Source of the DNA: Tipula vernalis
Taxonomy: Eukaryota > Arthropoda > Insecta > Diptera > Tipulidae
DNA: 64,000 bases
NCBI GenBank assembly: GCA_958295665.1
Contig: OY282560.1
Span: 186,295,561-186,359,560, forward strand
Direction: 5' to 3'
In this document: in pieces, positions 1 through 10,067 of the stretch
Layout: each line of letters starts with the position of its first letter
Position numbering within the stretch: the first letter of the stretch is position 1
Notes under the pieces: model-generated
What the model saw: only the letters and a program-made list of their open reading frames with translations
Database searches by the model: none
Told to the model about the DNA's origin: nothing
Position numbers and translations under genes: made by a program

Positions 1-160
1 AGAATAATTTATATAAAGTGATTTTGTGAATTTTTATTGATAAACTGTGTTGTAATAAATTTTGTGAAATAAATAAATTCGTTGGTGATAAATTGAATTG
101 AGTTTGTATTATTCACAATCCAGTGATACGAACCTTGATTGACAAGGCAAAAACGTAACA
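1..160 (+). repeat. LTR fragment, 3' part, of the SAP-Gag Gypsy family
   Basis: This is the last 160 bp of an LTR cut off by the window edge. It reads the same as the reverse complement of the LTR at 31048-31543 and ends with the same terminus, CGTAACA. The next base starts Jockey RT coding sequence (codon in frame at 161), so the LTR, solo or full-length, landed inside the Jockey element. Confidence 0.9.
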
Positions 161-1279
161 ATATGCTCCAGCATCTTCTTAGATGTAGCACAAGCTTTCG
201 ACAAAGTTTGGCACCAAGGACTTGAATTTAAATTGCATCGAGATCTACCTAAGCAATTCTATCAAATTCTTAAATCTTATATCGCAGACCGACATTTCCG
301 TGTAAAATATAACCAAGAGTACTCTGAACTAAAGAGAATATCAGCAGGCATACCACAGGGTAGCGTACTGGGTCCTATATTGTACATCCTGTACACCAGA
401 GATATGCCAAATACAGAAGGTGCCACCATAGCAACATTTGCAGACGATACAGCTATTCTGGCGACTGGAAAGTGTATATCAAAAGCAACGACCAAAATTC
501 AAAAAGCAACCGACACAGTGAGTAGTTGGACAAAGAAATGGCGCATTAGCCTAAACGAAGCAAAATCGGTTCACGTAAACTTCACAAACCAGAAAGTTAA
601 CTGGATTCCAGTGAAACTTAATTCAAGGCCGGTTCCAAATGCAAATACAGCCAAATACCTCGGCATGACTCTCGATTGCAAGCTTAGATGGAAAGAGCAT
701 GTTAAAAAGAAAAAAGAAGAATTGAACATTAAATATAGGAAAATGTATTGGCTAATAGGTAGAAACTCTGAGCTTACAATACATAACAAATTGCTATTAT
801 ATTAGCAAATACTTAAACCAGTATGGACCTACGGTATTCAACTTTGGGGTTGTACCAAGAAGACAAATGTACAAATGATTCAATGTTTTCAAAACAAAGT
901 GCTGCGTGGCATTGTAAACGCACCATGGTACATTAGAAATGATAACCTCCATAGGGACTTAAACATGGAATATGTAAGTGAAGAAATACAAAATCATGCG
1001 AAGAAACACATTCAGCGGATATCTCGGCACCAAAATGCAGACATACGAAGTTTGTTGGATACCACCAATGCAGTAAGAAGACTTCAAAGGCAGAAACCTT
1101 TGGAATTGGGCAGTTGTATTTAAGTAGGATAGAGAAAAATAATTACTATGTAAATTCAAACGGGAGTAACCATTGGGCTACTGCCCGTCAAATGTGAATC
1201 TTCATTTAAGAAAGATAAATTACTAAATGACTTGTAAATCAGTTGTAATATTAAATAAAGGAAAACAAAAAAAAAAAAA
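161..1279 (+). pseudogene. 5'-truncated Jockey-clade non-LTR retrotransposon (reverse transcriptase)
   Basis: The reading frame starting at 161 encodes the core of a non-LTR reverse transcriptase. Visible motifs are FLDVAQAFDKVWH (palm motif A), GIPQGSVLGP, and FADDTAI (the A/FADD catalytic box). The typical Jockey C-terminal stretch GIQLWGC follows. One in-frame stop (TAG, 803-805) interrupts the frame, which otherwise runs on to about 1123. An AATAAA and an A-run (about 1254-1279) mark the 3' end. The N-terminal endonuclease and first RT motifs are missing because the LTR inserted just before motif A. The element is dead. Clade assignment is by eye from motifs. Confidence 0.85.
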
Positions 1280-1299
1280 TTTACAATATTCAGTTGCAG

Positions 1300-1845
1300 G
1301 CGGGGGGCGAGTAGCAGAGACAGCAGAGACGCAACTATTTCAACAACAAAGTCAAGCAACACTAGCTACAGTTAGTACAAATTTGGGTGACCGCATGGGA
1401 ACATAATGATGGAACGAAATCTCGCCCCCTCACAACCGCCGATGGATAAAATGGTGGAGGGAACAATAATAGTTGTTATATCAGCTTTTCAGAAAAAAGA
1501 ACTTGCGGCACCAGGAAATTGTGTTGTCATTGTGCTGTCAAAAAAAACACTAACTATCGATCGCTTGGTGTCTGTAACCGGGTCGAGTCTGTCCCTACTA
1601 ATAATCCTATCCAATCCTTCGGTTTTGTTATATGTAAAAAGGGTGTACGATGACTGCCTGGCCAGTGGCGGATATCACACTATTAGACTTATCTGGTTAT
1701 CGATGTAAAGCCTTTTCTTTACGGGGTTTGGCTTCATCGTGTTTGTAACATGGGTATAGTGGTGTGGTATTCGCATTTATAAATAATACGGGAGACTTGC
1801 GTAATGCTTGATCGTAACATTTGAAATCAATCAATCAATCAATAA
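1300..1845 (+). mobile_element. Short retroposon with (TCAA)n tail and 17-bp target duplication
   Basis: A 546-bp insertion is bounded by perfect 17-bp direct repeats (1283-1299 and 1846-1862, ACAATATTCAGTTGCAG). It opens with a G-rich stretch and ends in TCAATCAATCAATCAATA, a 3' tail typical of R1/LOA-type non-LTR elements. A 100-codon ORF (1406-1708) has no features I recognise, so this is probably a non-autonomous or internally deleted element. It interrupts the TNP2-like relic to its right at the codons for SATEYC. The tail resembles the 3' end of the R1-like fragment near 15.48 kb. Confidence 0.75.
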
Positions 1846-1862
1846 ACAATATTCAGTTGCAG

Positions 1863-3230
1863 ACATTTTAAACTTTAATGATTTTATGTGTGTTAGTTCA
1901 ATTGGCGGTGATAAATTTCCTATTTCAGTTGATTCATAATGAAACATTTGGTTCCGGTAATTTAAAATGGATATTGACAACACTGTGGTATCTATGTAAT
2001 GTAATAAAACTTTACTTAAATCGTACCTACACACCCCTTCTAAGATATCATGCGTAATATCGAAAGACCAATTATCTGCAACATGAAAGGATGGAATCTC
2101 GTAAATGAACATTTTGTGGCTACACTCCAGTTTGCTTAGAATCGTTAGTATTGATATCACATTCGTACATTACTTTCGTTCTGATAAAGCTCGTTATTTC
2201 GAAACAGTCGGTTATCATCTGATTTTTCGATCGCTTACATACTCTACAACAGCAGTTTGAATTAAAAGAAGAGCACCAACTGTAAAATAGGATAAATTTG
2301 TTTAATGTTACCATTAACTCACACCGAAATTCCATCTGTTTCTAATTTCTTAATTTCTTGTATGAGTGGATGCAATGTTAAATTATTGCCGGCACATTGC
2401 TTGTCTTTTCTCTTAAAAAACGCAGCTACGAGTACATACAAATATGTTATCTAGTTTCGAAATATATTGTAATGGGATGGTAGCAAAACTGTAATAAGCA
2501 GCTGTAATTGATTGGAAACTAGCATGTGATCCTAATGCTTTGTTGATTTCAAAATCATTAAAATAAAGAAAATATTCCATATTTGTCAGTGTTTTATCCA
2601 AAACGTTCTTCGGCTCGAAATATTTTTTCATTTGAAAACCAAGCGGTAAAATTATGCTCTGGACCTTACTTTCTGCTATAGGAGTATAAATTTTAACTAC
2701 TTCTTTTAAATCCTTTAGGGCTTTGATAATAACCACTATTAGTTAATGTTTTAAAAAATTTATATTCCTTATTTATATTTTTGAATGGGTCAACTCGATC
2801 AAGAAAATCAAGCGTCTTATTTTCACAAGTATTTGATAAACAATTATTTAACGTTTCTATTCATTTTTCAGGGGGGAAATAATTAGATTTTCTATTCTGT
2901 TTTGGATGTTTACAACGTTATTTCTAGTTAAATTAAATTGGCTATGTAAATCTAAATTTCTATCATTAATATGGGATGCATCAGAAAAGGGCAATTTATT
3001 TTTACTAGACGAATATTTTAAAACCGTATGTAAATCGTTATCTGATAAATTAATTTCCAAATTATTTAATTCATTAGCTCTGTTAACCGGATTATAGAAA
3101 TCATTATCTGACGGAATAGTAGATTCATGTTTGTTAGTTAAATGGCGCTTAAACCTGAATATGTCTTGAAAAGCTTGGAGGCAGTTATCTTGGTTACATC
3201 TTATGTTAGGAGTAGTATTTTTTTATGACA
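1863..3230 (-). pseudogene. Decayed DNA-transposon ORF, TNP2/CACTA-like with N-terminal zinc finger
   Basis: Read on the minus strand, pieces occur in a consistent N-to-C order. A C2H2-like finger (CNQDNCLQAF...HLTNKH, about 3130-3200) comes first, followed by an acidic/polar linker (2857-3060). Next are NKALGSHASFQSITAAYYSF (about 2500-2560), CRVCKRSKNQMITDCFE (about 2210-2265) and the signature DITHDILEGVCRYDLSKVL (about 2015-2075). The last piece ends in LKFKMSATEYC, where the retroposon cuts it. The combination HD-x-LEGVC plus SA-x-E is known from abundant TNP2-like transposon proteins of arthropods. Stops and frameshifts separate all the pieces. The family name is by eye and the exact superfamily is uncertain. 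Confidence 0.55.
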
Positions 3231-3546
3231 TTGATGATTGTAAATCGAAATCCATTTGACATACTATATATAACAAATAAACATTAATCTTATCTATGAG
3301 TTTTCTAAATAAATATTAATAATATTTATAAATAATTTATTAGAGAGTTTATATTAAGATTTTTGATGTTATTGTGAAGTACTATTTGGTAAAAATATTG
3401 TTGTACCTATAAATGCCCAAACAACTAATTGAATGAACGAATGTCTAAAGATTTTAAGAAACTGTCAAACTTATACTAATATTATCATAATAAACAAAAA
3501 ATTGATCTACTTTTTCTATTGATGTAGCTTGCACTACTAATATTGG

Positions 3547-3935
3547 TTATAATTTCTGGGATTTTTTAGCCATTTTACATTTTAGTTGTTGAATTGCCTC
3601 TTCTCGTCTATTTTCTAAAATAAAATGAATCATAAAGGACTCTTGGTTGTCTGAAATGCTAGGTTTTCTTTTTGATAAACTGGAACTTTTACCAGATAGC
3701 TTGATCGGTTTGCATATCGCGTGTAAAACAAATACCACTATACAATCCACGGCATCTAAAAAATAGGTTTCTTCGATACATTCGATACATCACGATTGAT
3801 TGATTTTAAAATTTCCACACTGGTCTTGTCGTTTAAATTTTGTTTAGCGTAATCAATAAATTTATTCCTAAAGTTTTGCCATTTTAAATATAGCAATTTT
3901 CCTTTTCCTGGATATAAATTGTTGAAGTCATTTTC
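3547..3935 (-). pseudogene. Relic of a second transposon-like ORF (ESFMIHF type)
   Basis: Two minus-strand segments read in order. The first (about 3935-3790) contains LYLKWQNFRNKFIDYAKQ, and the second (3750-3547) contains KRKPSISDNQESFMIHF. Blocks of this kind occur in a widespread family of uncharacterised repeat-derived insect proteins, which would place these blocks in the middle of the protein. Stops separate the segments. A third open stretch at 4335-4132 may be upstream sequence but has no recognisable motif. The role is unknown and I would not assign it to a named transposase. Confidence 0.35.
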
Positions 3936-5339
3936 AATCTGTAATAATTAATTGAGATTAAAGGTTTATCAATTATTTTGAATGCTATCAAAAATTATTA
4001 CCAAAAGATAACCATTAAAATTTTTTAATGAAGGAAAATCAGTAATTATAGGTTTTGTAGTACAAATGGTGTCGATATTTTTGACATACTATATGTTCCA
4101 TTTTTCTATCACCATGTCTATAGGCTCCTGCTTATGACGCAACCAAACGTTCCAAATCAAAATCACCGATTCGTGGCGCCAATGATGAAAATGTCTTTGA
4201 GGAATTTGACAGCATATCAGAAACTTCAAATAATATTCCCTCTGAATTGTCCGAAACATATGAATCATTACAGCAGTTTTTCAAAGATGTAATTTTTGGC
4301 AAACCTGTAACGGCCAGCATCGCTTGACGTTTCAAGGGTTTAAGACCCCTGTGGGAATAGAATTGTGGCCAGTTAAGAAAAAAAAAAAAAAAAACAAGTT
4401 ATTGTAAAGGGGAAAACCAACTGGATGGTGGCTAAGTATTGTTATCAAATTTTATTGATGGGTATAAAAAAGATGAACATTTTGGAATTTTTTTTAGTCG
4501 GTTTAAAAATTTTTGGATGACCTTATCGAAGAGGATAATAATCCAACAATAAGTTATAAAATTAAAAGATTTAAAAATTAATTTTTTTTTTTTTGGTTTT
4601 GCTACCAGATTGATCAGTTGATTATTAAAGAAAAAAAATAATAAAAATCAAATCAGTTTGTTTAGCTTTAATTAAGTTTTTTTTCTAAGTTTGTGGCTTA
4701 TACGGCAAAGTTTCCGTATATTGTGGTAGTTTAATTTTCTAAAAATAATTAAAAATATGGTTGGACTTGAGACCATGATTAGAAAAACAAAAATGTTTGA
4801 AACTCTATCATCGGGCGATAACTGTGCTATGTATCCGTTGTAATTTAATATCTATAATTTTGGATTGTAAAACTATTGAAAAACAATAAAAAAGTGAATG
4901 AATTCAATAACGAATATCAATAATTTATATAAAAAGTAATATCTAATTCATGTTTAATAATAAGTAGTTAAATTAAGTGATTTTCTTTGGGTGTAAAATA
5001 ATACATTCGAAAATAAATTAAAATGTCGGAAATTGTCCACATATGAAACAACAAAAAGTTTCCTAAATCTATCTTATCTAAATGAAATGTTATATTATTA
5101 GTTCAAATTTAAATACCTAAACTTAAAATAAACTTTAATAAAAATATTAAACTAAATTAAAAATACAACAAAAAAAAAAAAAATATAAAACTATAAAGTG
5201 CATCAAACCAGTAAAACGGTCTCATCAGAAAATAAACCAATATATGGGATCACCTGATTTTATTACTGTGTAAATAAGTGAAAACAACCGCTATAAAAAT
5301 TCATAAACAACATTTTTTTTTGGAAAAGTGTGTTGTAAT
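3936..5339. other. AT-rich spacer, no gene seen
   Basis: Apart from the short open stretch at 4132-4335 noted for the neighbouring relic, I see only A- and T-runs and no credible coding signal or RNA gene. Confidence 0.6.
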
Positions 5340-5606
5340 AAAATCATATGTACTTAACTTAGTGAAAATCCAAAGTATATTTAGTGGAAAATAAATTAAC
5401 AAACAATAAGTGAAATTCAATAAAAATAAATTAGATTATAGTTTTATATAGACTTCGTAGTGATAAAACTAAAATCACATGTACTTAATTTAGTGAAAAT
5501 TCAAAGTAGATTTAGTGAAAAATAAATTAACAAACAATAAGTGAAATTAAATAAAAATAACTCAGATCATAGTTTTATGTATAAACTTTGTAGTGATAAA
5601 ACTAAA
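5340..5606. repeat. Tandem duplication of an about 131-bp AT-rich unit
   Basis: Unit 1 begins AAAATCATATGTACTTAA at 5340 and unit 2 begins AAAATCACATGTACTTAA at 5471. Both run through GTGATAAAACTAAAAT, with about ten differences. There is no coding content. Confidence 0.8.
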
Positions 5607-6776
5607 ATACTATGATTAAATACAAAAGACATTGAGCCTACTGGATTATTGGCAGCAAGCTCGTATCAAATTAAGATAAGATTTTTATAATACCTTTTTA
5701 TGTTTTATTATATTATACATATTATTATTATTATTAATATTTTTAAGTACATACATTTTCTTAGATTTACTATGATGAGGGTAAATAGTTAAATTTATAG
5801 CAATTCATTTTTTTGTCAATACCATTTTAGTTTATATTTGCTATTTTCCTCTCATCTTTGTATTACACATGACGTCATTAGGTTAAGTTAATTTCTTTAA
5901 AGTTTATTCATTCATGATTTTATTGCTTTCTTTGTTTTTTTTGTAATGCAATAAATTAGTTAACAGAAAATTATCTTTCTCCTCTTTTTCAAATTTTTTT
6001 ATGAGTTTTCTATTTTTTTTATTTTTTTGATGGTTTTTCGGTTCATTCTCGTTCTTTTCGTAAAGTGTTGCTTTTCAGCATGAGACGCTAACCGAGCGTA
6101 TTAAGATGAATTGGTAAGTGTATTCGCAGCCATACGGTGAGTTGATCCTGTCTTGTTTCCTTCCTAGTTTTTTTGTCTCATTCAGTATTGTTTTTTTTTT
6201 CTTTGTCCTCACGGTCTTACAAGATTCCCTGATGCTTTGAAAACCCCACCCCAATCCACTGAGCTTTAGCCGGCTACATATGACCGTTCAAAGCCTCTCC
6301 GGGAATAAAATAATTTCTGTTAACTGGCCGATATTAACAGTCAATCATGTTACAAACCCTAAAATTTGCATACAGAATTTTGTAAAGGTGGTGTGCTTGC
6401 CTAATGATAAATATAAACATGTTTTATCCAATACAAAAAATGTAAACACAATTTTTGAAGTTTTTATGTATACTTATTTTGTATAAATTGTAATTTGTAA
6501 ATGCTTGTCACATTGAAAATTTGAATAGTTTTAAAATCAAAATGATGAAATTGTATTGTTATAAACAAATTTAAAAACTATCCAATTAACCCATAATTTT
6601 TATTAATATTACCCAGAGTCTTTTCTCAGTGATTGTAATTAATGAAAATTGACAAATGTATGTAGATGATTTCAAATTGGATGTGAATACACAATACTAC
6701 AAATTCGTACACCATTTAAAAGAAATTTATAATCCGAAAAAAAAACGTTGGTGCTGAAATTGTAGCCAAAACAATA
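5607..6776. other. AT-rich spacer, no gene seen
   Basis: This stretch holds T-runs and a short open stretch (6280-6486, 68 codons) without recognisable features. I see no repeat or RNA gene. Confidence 0.5.
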
Positions 6777-6839
6777 TTGAGAGAAGAAACACATGTCGCA
6801 CAGCGATGTAAACGCATGGCACCACTTAAAAAAAAAATT
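6777..6839 (+). pseudogene. Upstream piece of an old Gypsy pol relic
   Basis: The segment reads HVAQRCKRMAPLKKKI, which resembles the stretch just before the RT fingers in Gypsy elements. It continues across the CsRn1-like insertion at 13704 (VTNWLQDGIIVE) and again across the foldback-like insertion at about 14548. The copy of the AATT target duplication at 6836-6839 belongs to the CsRn1-like element. Confidence 0.5.
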
Positions 6840-7368
6840 TGTGGCGACTCACTCACAATTTATTTCAAATATTTAATCATACAATTAAATTCAATTATTT
6901 ACATAAATATTCATCACTCGTTCTTCGCCACAATTCGCGCATCCAGATTCACACGCATGCACATGAACGCACCTTGTTCACCAACGCAACACACTTCATT
7001 CAGTAAAAATATACATCTGTCAAAATCTCGCGCGCAGTAAAAAAACATTAAAAATATATACATACATTCTGATTTTCCTTTTGGAGTTGAGCGGTTCGCT
7101 ATTGAAACAGATATAACCAAAATTAACAAAATTAAATTATATTTAACAAAACCTTTCTTTTATTATATTTCGATCGTAAACTATTACTCGCGAAAATAGT
7201 GTTGAGAAATATTTTCTTTTTTTTTTGTCATACATGTGAATAAGTGATAATCGAAAGTTTATACATTAACAAAATAAAATTTTTTGTGTGCACTAGCAAA
7301 AACAATTCTTGAAGTGTTTTTTTTTTTTATATACATATTGTGAAGACAGTGGATACACATATATTACA
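6840..7368 (+). repeat. 5' LTR of the CsRn1-like element
   Basis: 529 bp, beginning TGTGGCGACTC and ending ATATATTACA. It appears identical to 13175-13703. It should carry promoter and polyadenylation signals, but I cannot place them with confidence. Confidence 0.95.
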
Positions 7369-7369
7369 G

Positions 7370-7385
7370 TGGTGACCACGACGTC
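7370..7385 (+). promoter_or_regulatory. Primer-binding site, tRNA-Trp type
   Basis: One base after the 5' LTR is TGGTGACCACGACGTC. It is one mismatch from TGGTGACCCCGACGT, the PBS complementary to the 3' end of tRNA-Trp that CsRn1-clade elements use. It would prime minus-strand DNA synthesis. Confidence 0.75.
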
Positions 7386-9134
7386 CGTTTTTACGGAAAT
7401 ATAATTAAACTCGATTTGAGAATTTTTTTTGGCATCGCCATTTTGAAATTGCATAGCATTTTTGTAATTTATTTTTTTTTTGTAATTCATTCAATTTTGC
7501 ATACAACATTGGAGTCACGATACTTTTACGCAATTAAAATTGGAGTCATATGATATTTACGTAATCTAGAAAAATAAAATTTATAATTACATTTAAATTC
7601 GCAAATTGAATTTAAATTTCAAAAACACATTTCGGAGACACACACGATCATTCTAAACATTGAAACAACAAATACACCCATCCATAGGAAATAAAAACGC
7701 GTTCCCGCATTTCAGCTGTACATATTAAAACAAAAAAAAACGTAAGAGATTTTTTTTATGAATTTGAGTGCATCGAAATTTTTAAATATACACCAACAAG
7801 GAAAACGGTTTTATCACAAAATACAGTGCCGCATAAACATACACAGCGTGGTACATCGATCAAAACCAGAAAATAATAATCGAGTATCAAGTTTTTAACG
7901 TGAAAATATCTTGAAGAGCGACATTATAAAAACGGCCGGGTGCGAAATTACGCACCGGCCAGTGGGTAAGTGCCTAATTTCATAATATAAAACAATTTAT
8001 ATTAACAGCACAGACTCAACATTTTTTTATATTTTCCATTTAATTTTGGTCGGTTTGCCGGTTCATCAAACGGAACGTCAACTTCCCCAACGGAAAATCA
8101 AACAAGACGGATACACCCGAGTGTCAAACAATTTTCTTTCCACCAAATAAACGGGACACATATTGAAATTTAAACAACGGAAAATACTACATAAACAGCA
8201 AGGAACACCACTTACACTGGAGTGTAACGGGTGCAGCGTGGGAGCAACCACATCAACAGCAGCGGACATTATCAACAAAAACAACTAAAGTTAAAAACCG
8301 CAAGTTTTACTCAAGTTTTTTTATTATATACTATACTCGTACTTATACTTTCATAAACTAAATTTTTTTTCTTGAATACCAAATTCTATTTTCATTTTTT
8401 AAATTTTTCTTGGTTTAATAACGCAAAATTATAGTAAACTTAATAAGCCTTTGTAAATTTTTACTATAACATCATTATAAAATATTGCTTTTATATAGAA
8501 CATTTATTTATATATGCAATTACCACCATATTTAATTATTATTCTTTACTGTGTAAATTTCTCAACACTTATTTTTCGTATTCCATAAATTTTTTTTTTT
8601 TTTTACTTTCTTTTTGATATATCGACGTAAACGCGTATATTGAGCATATTTTACAAGTTTTTGTTCATTATTAATTTTTTTTGTTGGTATTTGGCTTACG
8701 TAGCAAATATTGTCGTAATTTGGTAACAAAAATTCTCGCATAACTCTTACGGTGTTTCGCCCTTGTTGAAAGAAAATTAAACAAAAAAAAAAAAAAAACC
8801 TTCCCCAAGTTCAAATTGTTTAGTTACGTTTGGCTTTAAATTCTAACAAGCCTCCAATACGCAGTGGCATTAATTACCCAGGAATTTGGGGATATCTCGT
8901 CAGCCAACACGTGCCACGATAACTGTTTCTCATACAAGGTAACCATTCCTCAAAAACAAAAATTTTTTTTTTGTTTTTTTCCTCTCTCTTTTTCTCTCTC
9001 TCTCCACTACATATATATACATATTTTTTTTTGATATTTTCACTACACGGTACTCATCCCGAAATTAGATTTTAATTCGATATTTTTCTTATTACTGGTT
9101 TCGGCATATTTCAATTTTGGGTTACGAGCAAATT
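7386..9134 (+). other. Long untranslated leader of the CsRn1-like element
   Basis: 1.75 kb between PBS and gag with no ORF of note. It is AT-rich with many short homopolymer runs and a CT-rich tract near 8981-9005. It probably holds packaging and translation-control signals. Length is unusual for a Gypsy element. Confidence 0.6.
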
Positions 9135-10067
9135 ATGTCTGATATAGAGGATCAAAGCCACGACGCGAATATGACCTCCCCAAAAATAAAAGGCGAGGTT
9201 GAGGCCACCTCTAAGACGATTAGGCTCCAACAATTTTGGTTAGACAACCCCAAAACGTGGTTCAATATGGCCGAGCTACAATTTAAAATAACAAACATAA
9301 AAACAGAGAAAGAAAAATTTCTAAGTCTTCTGTCCGCACTTTCTCCCCAGGCGTGCGACACAGTGTCCGATATCCTAGAGAATCCACCAGAGGAAAGTTT
9401 ATATACAACTTTGAAATCGGCACTGCTCACACGTCTGACGCCTTCGGACGAGTCGAAGCTCGAGGCGTTATTAACAGGCCAAGAATTGGGAGACAGACGG
9501 CCATCAGAGGCACTACGACACATAAAAAACCTAGCGGGCACACAATTTCCAAATAAAGTCATCAAGTCACTATGGGTGCGACGAATGCCGGAAATTATCA
9601 GAATAGCGCTGTTGGCACAGCCTGACACGCGAGGCCTTGATGACCTCGCAGCTACAGCTGACAAACTACATGCGGCATTGTCAGCCACACAAAATCAAAA
9701 TATTTCGGCCGTGACACGCCAATCTCGCCCTACCGTTCGTGCAGATTCGGGTCAACGACCCACGGCAAGCACATCCAACAGTGCCACGATTGAAGAACGT
9801 CTGAAAAAAATTGAAGCCAAACTAAATAATCTAGCAAATAATACGAATCGTAGCCGTTCAATGAGTCGGCAATCAACATTTCAGCACAATTTCCGAAGAA
9901 ATTCCAACTCACGCAGCCCCAGCAACAGCAGACGCCGGTATGACAAGTGCTGGTATCATTTCAAGTTTGGCGCAGCTGCGCGAAGATGCACGGAGCCGTG
10001 CAATTTTAAATCAGCATCCAGCATGGAAGTCGACCAACATGCAAAAAACGAGTCCATCACCGGGTAG
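9135..10067 (+). CDS. gag: Gag of the CsRn1-like Gypsy element
   Basis: 310 residues from the first ATG at 9135; the frame also opens upstream but without an ATG. Gag would form the cytoplasmic virus-like particle that packages the element RNA. A helical capsid-like region begins with [14 protein letters not shown] near residue 30. A basic Ser/Arg-rich linker follows (about 235-265). The nucleocapsid-like zinc knuckle [18 protein letters not shown] (about 272-289) is of the CHCC type characteristic of CsRn1 relatives rather than the usual CCHC. The frame is intact. It overlaps pol by 58 nt, and Pol is probably made as a Gag-Pol fusion by -1 frameshifting at 10043-10049. Confidence 0.92.
   Translation: MSDIEDQSHDANMTSPKIKGEVEATSKTIRLQQFWLDNPKTWFNMAELQFKITNIKTEKEKFLSLLSALSPQACDTVSDILENPPEESLYTTLKSALLTRLTPSDESKLEALLTGQELGDRRPSEALRHIKNLAGTQFPNKVIKSLWVRRMPEIIRIALLAQPDTRGLDDLAATADKLHAALSATQNQNISAVTRQSRPTVRADSGQRPTASTSNSATIEERLKKIEAKLNNLANNTNRSRSMSRQSTFQHNFRRNSNSRSPSNSRRRYDKCWYHFKFGAAARRCTEPCNFKSASSMEVDQHAKNESITG

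Noticed and set aside
6914..7129. 71-codon minus-strand ORF repeated identically at 13249-13464
   Set aside because: It lies in the two identical LTRs and has no protein features; the identity only reflects LTR identity.
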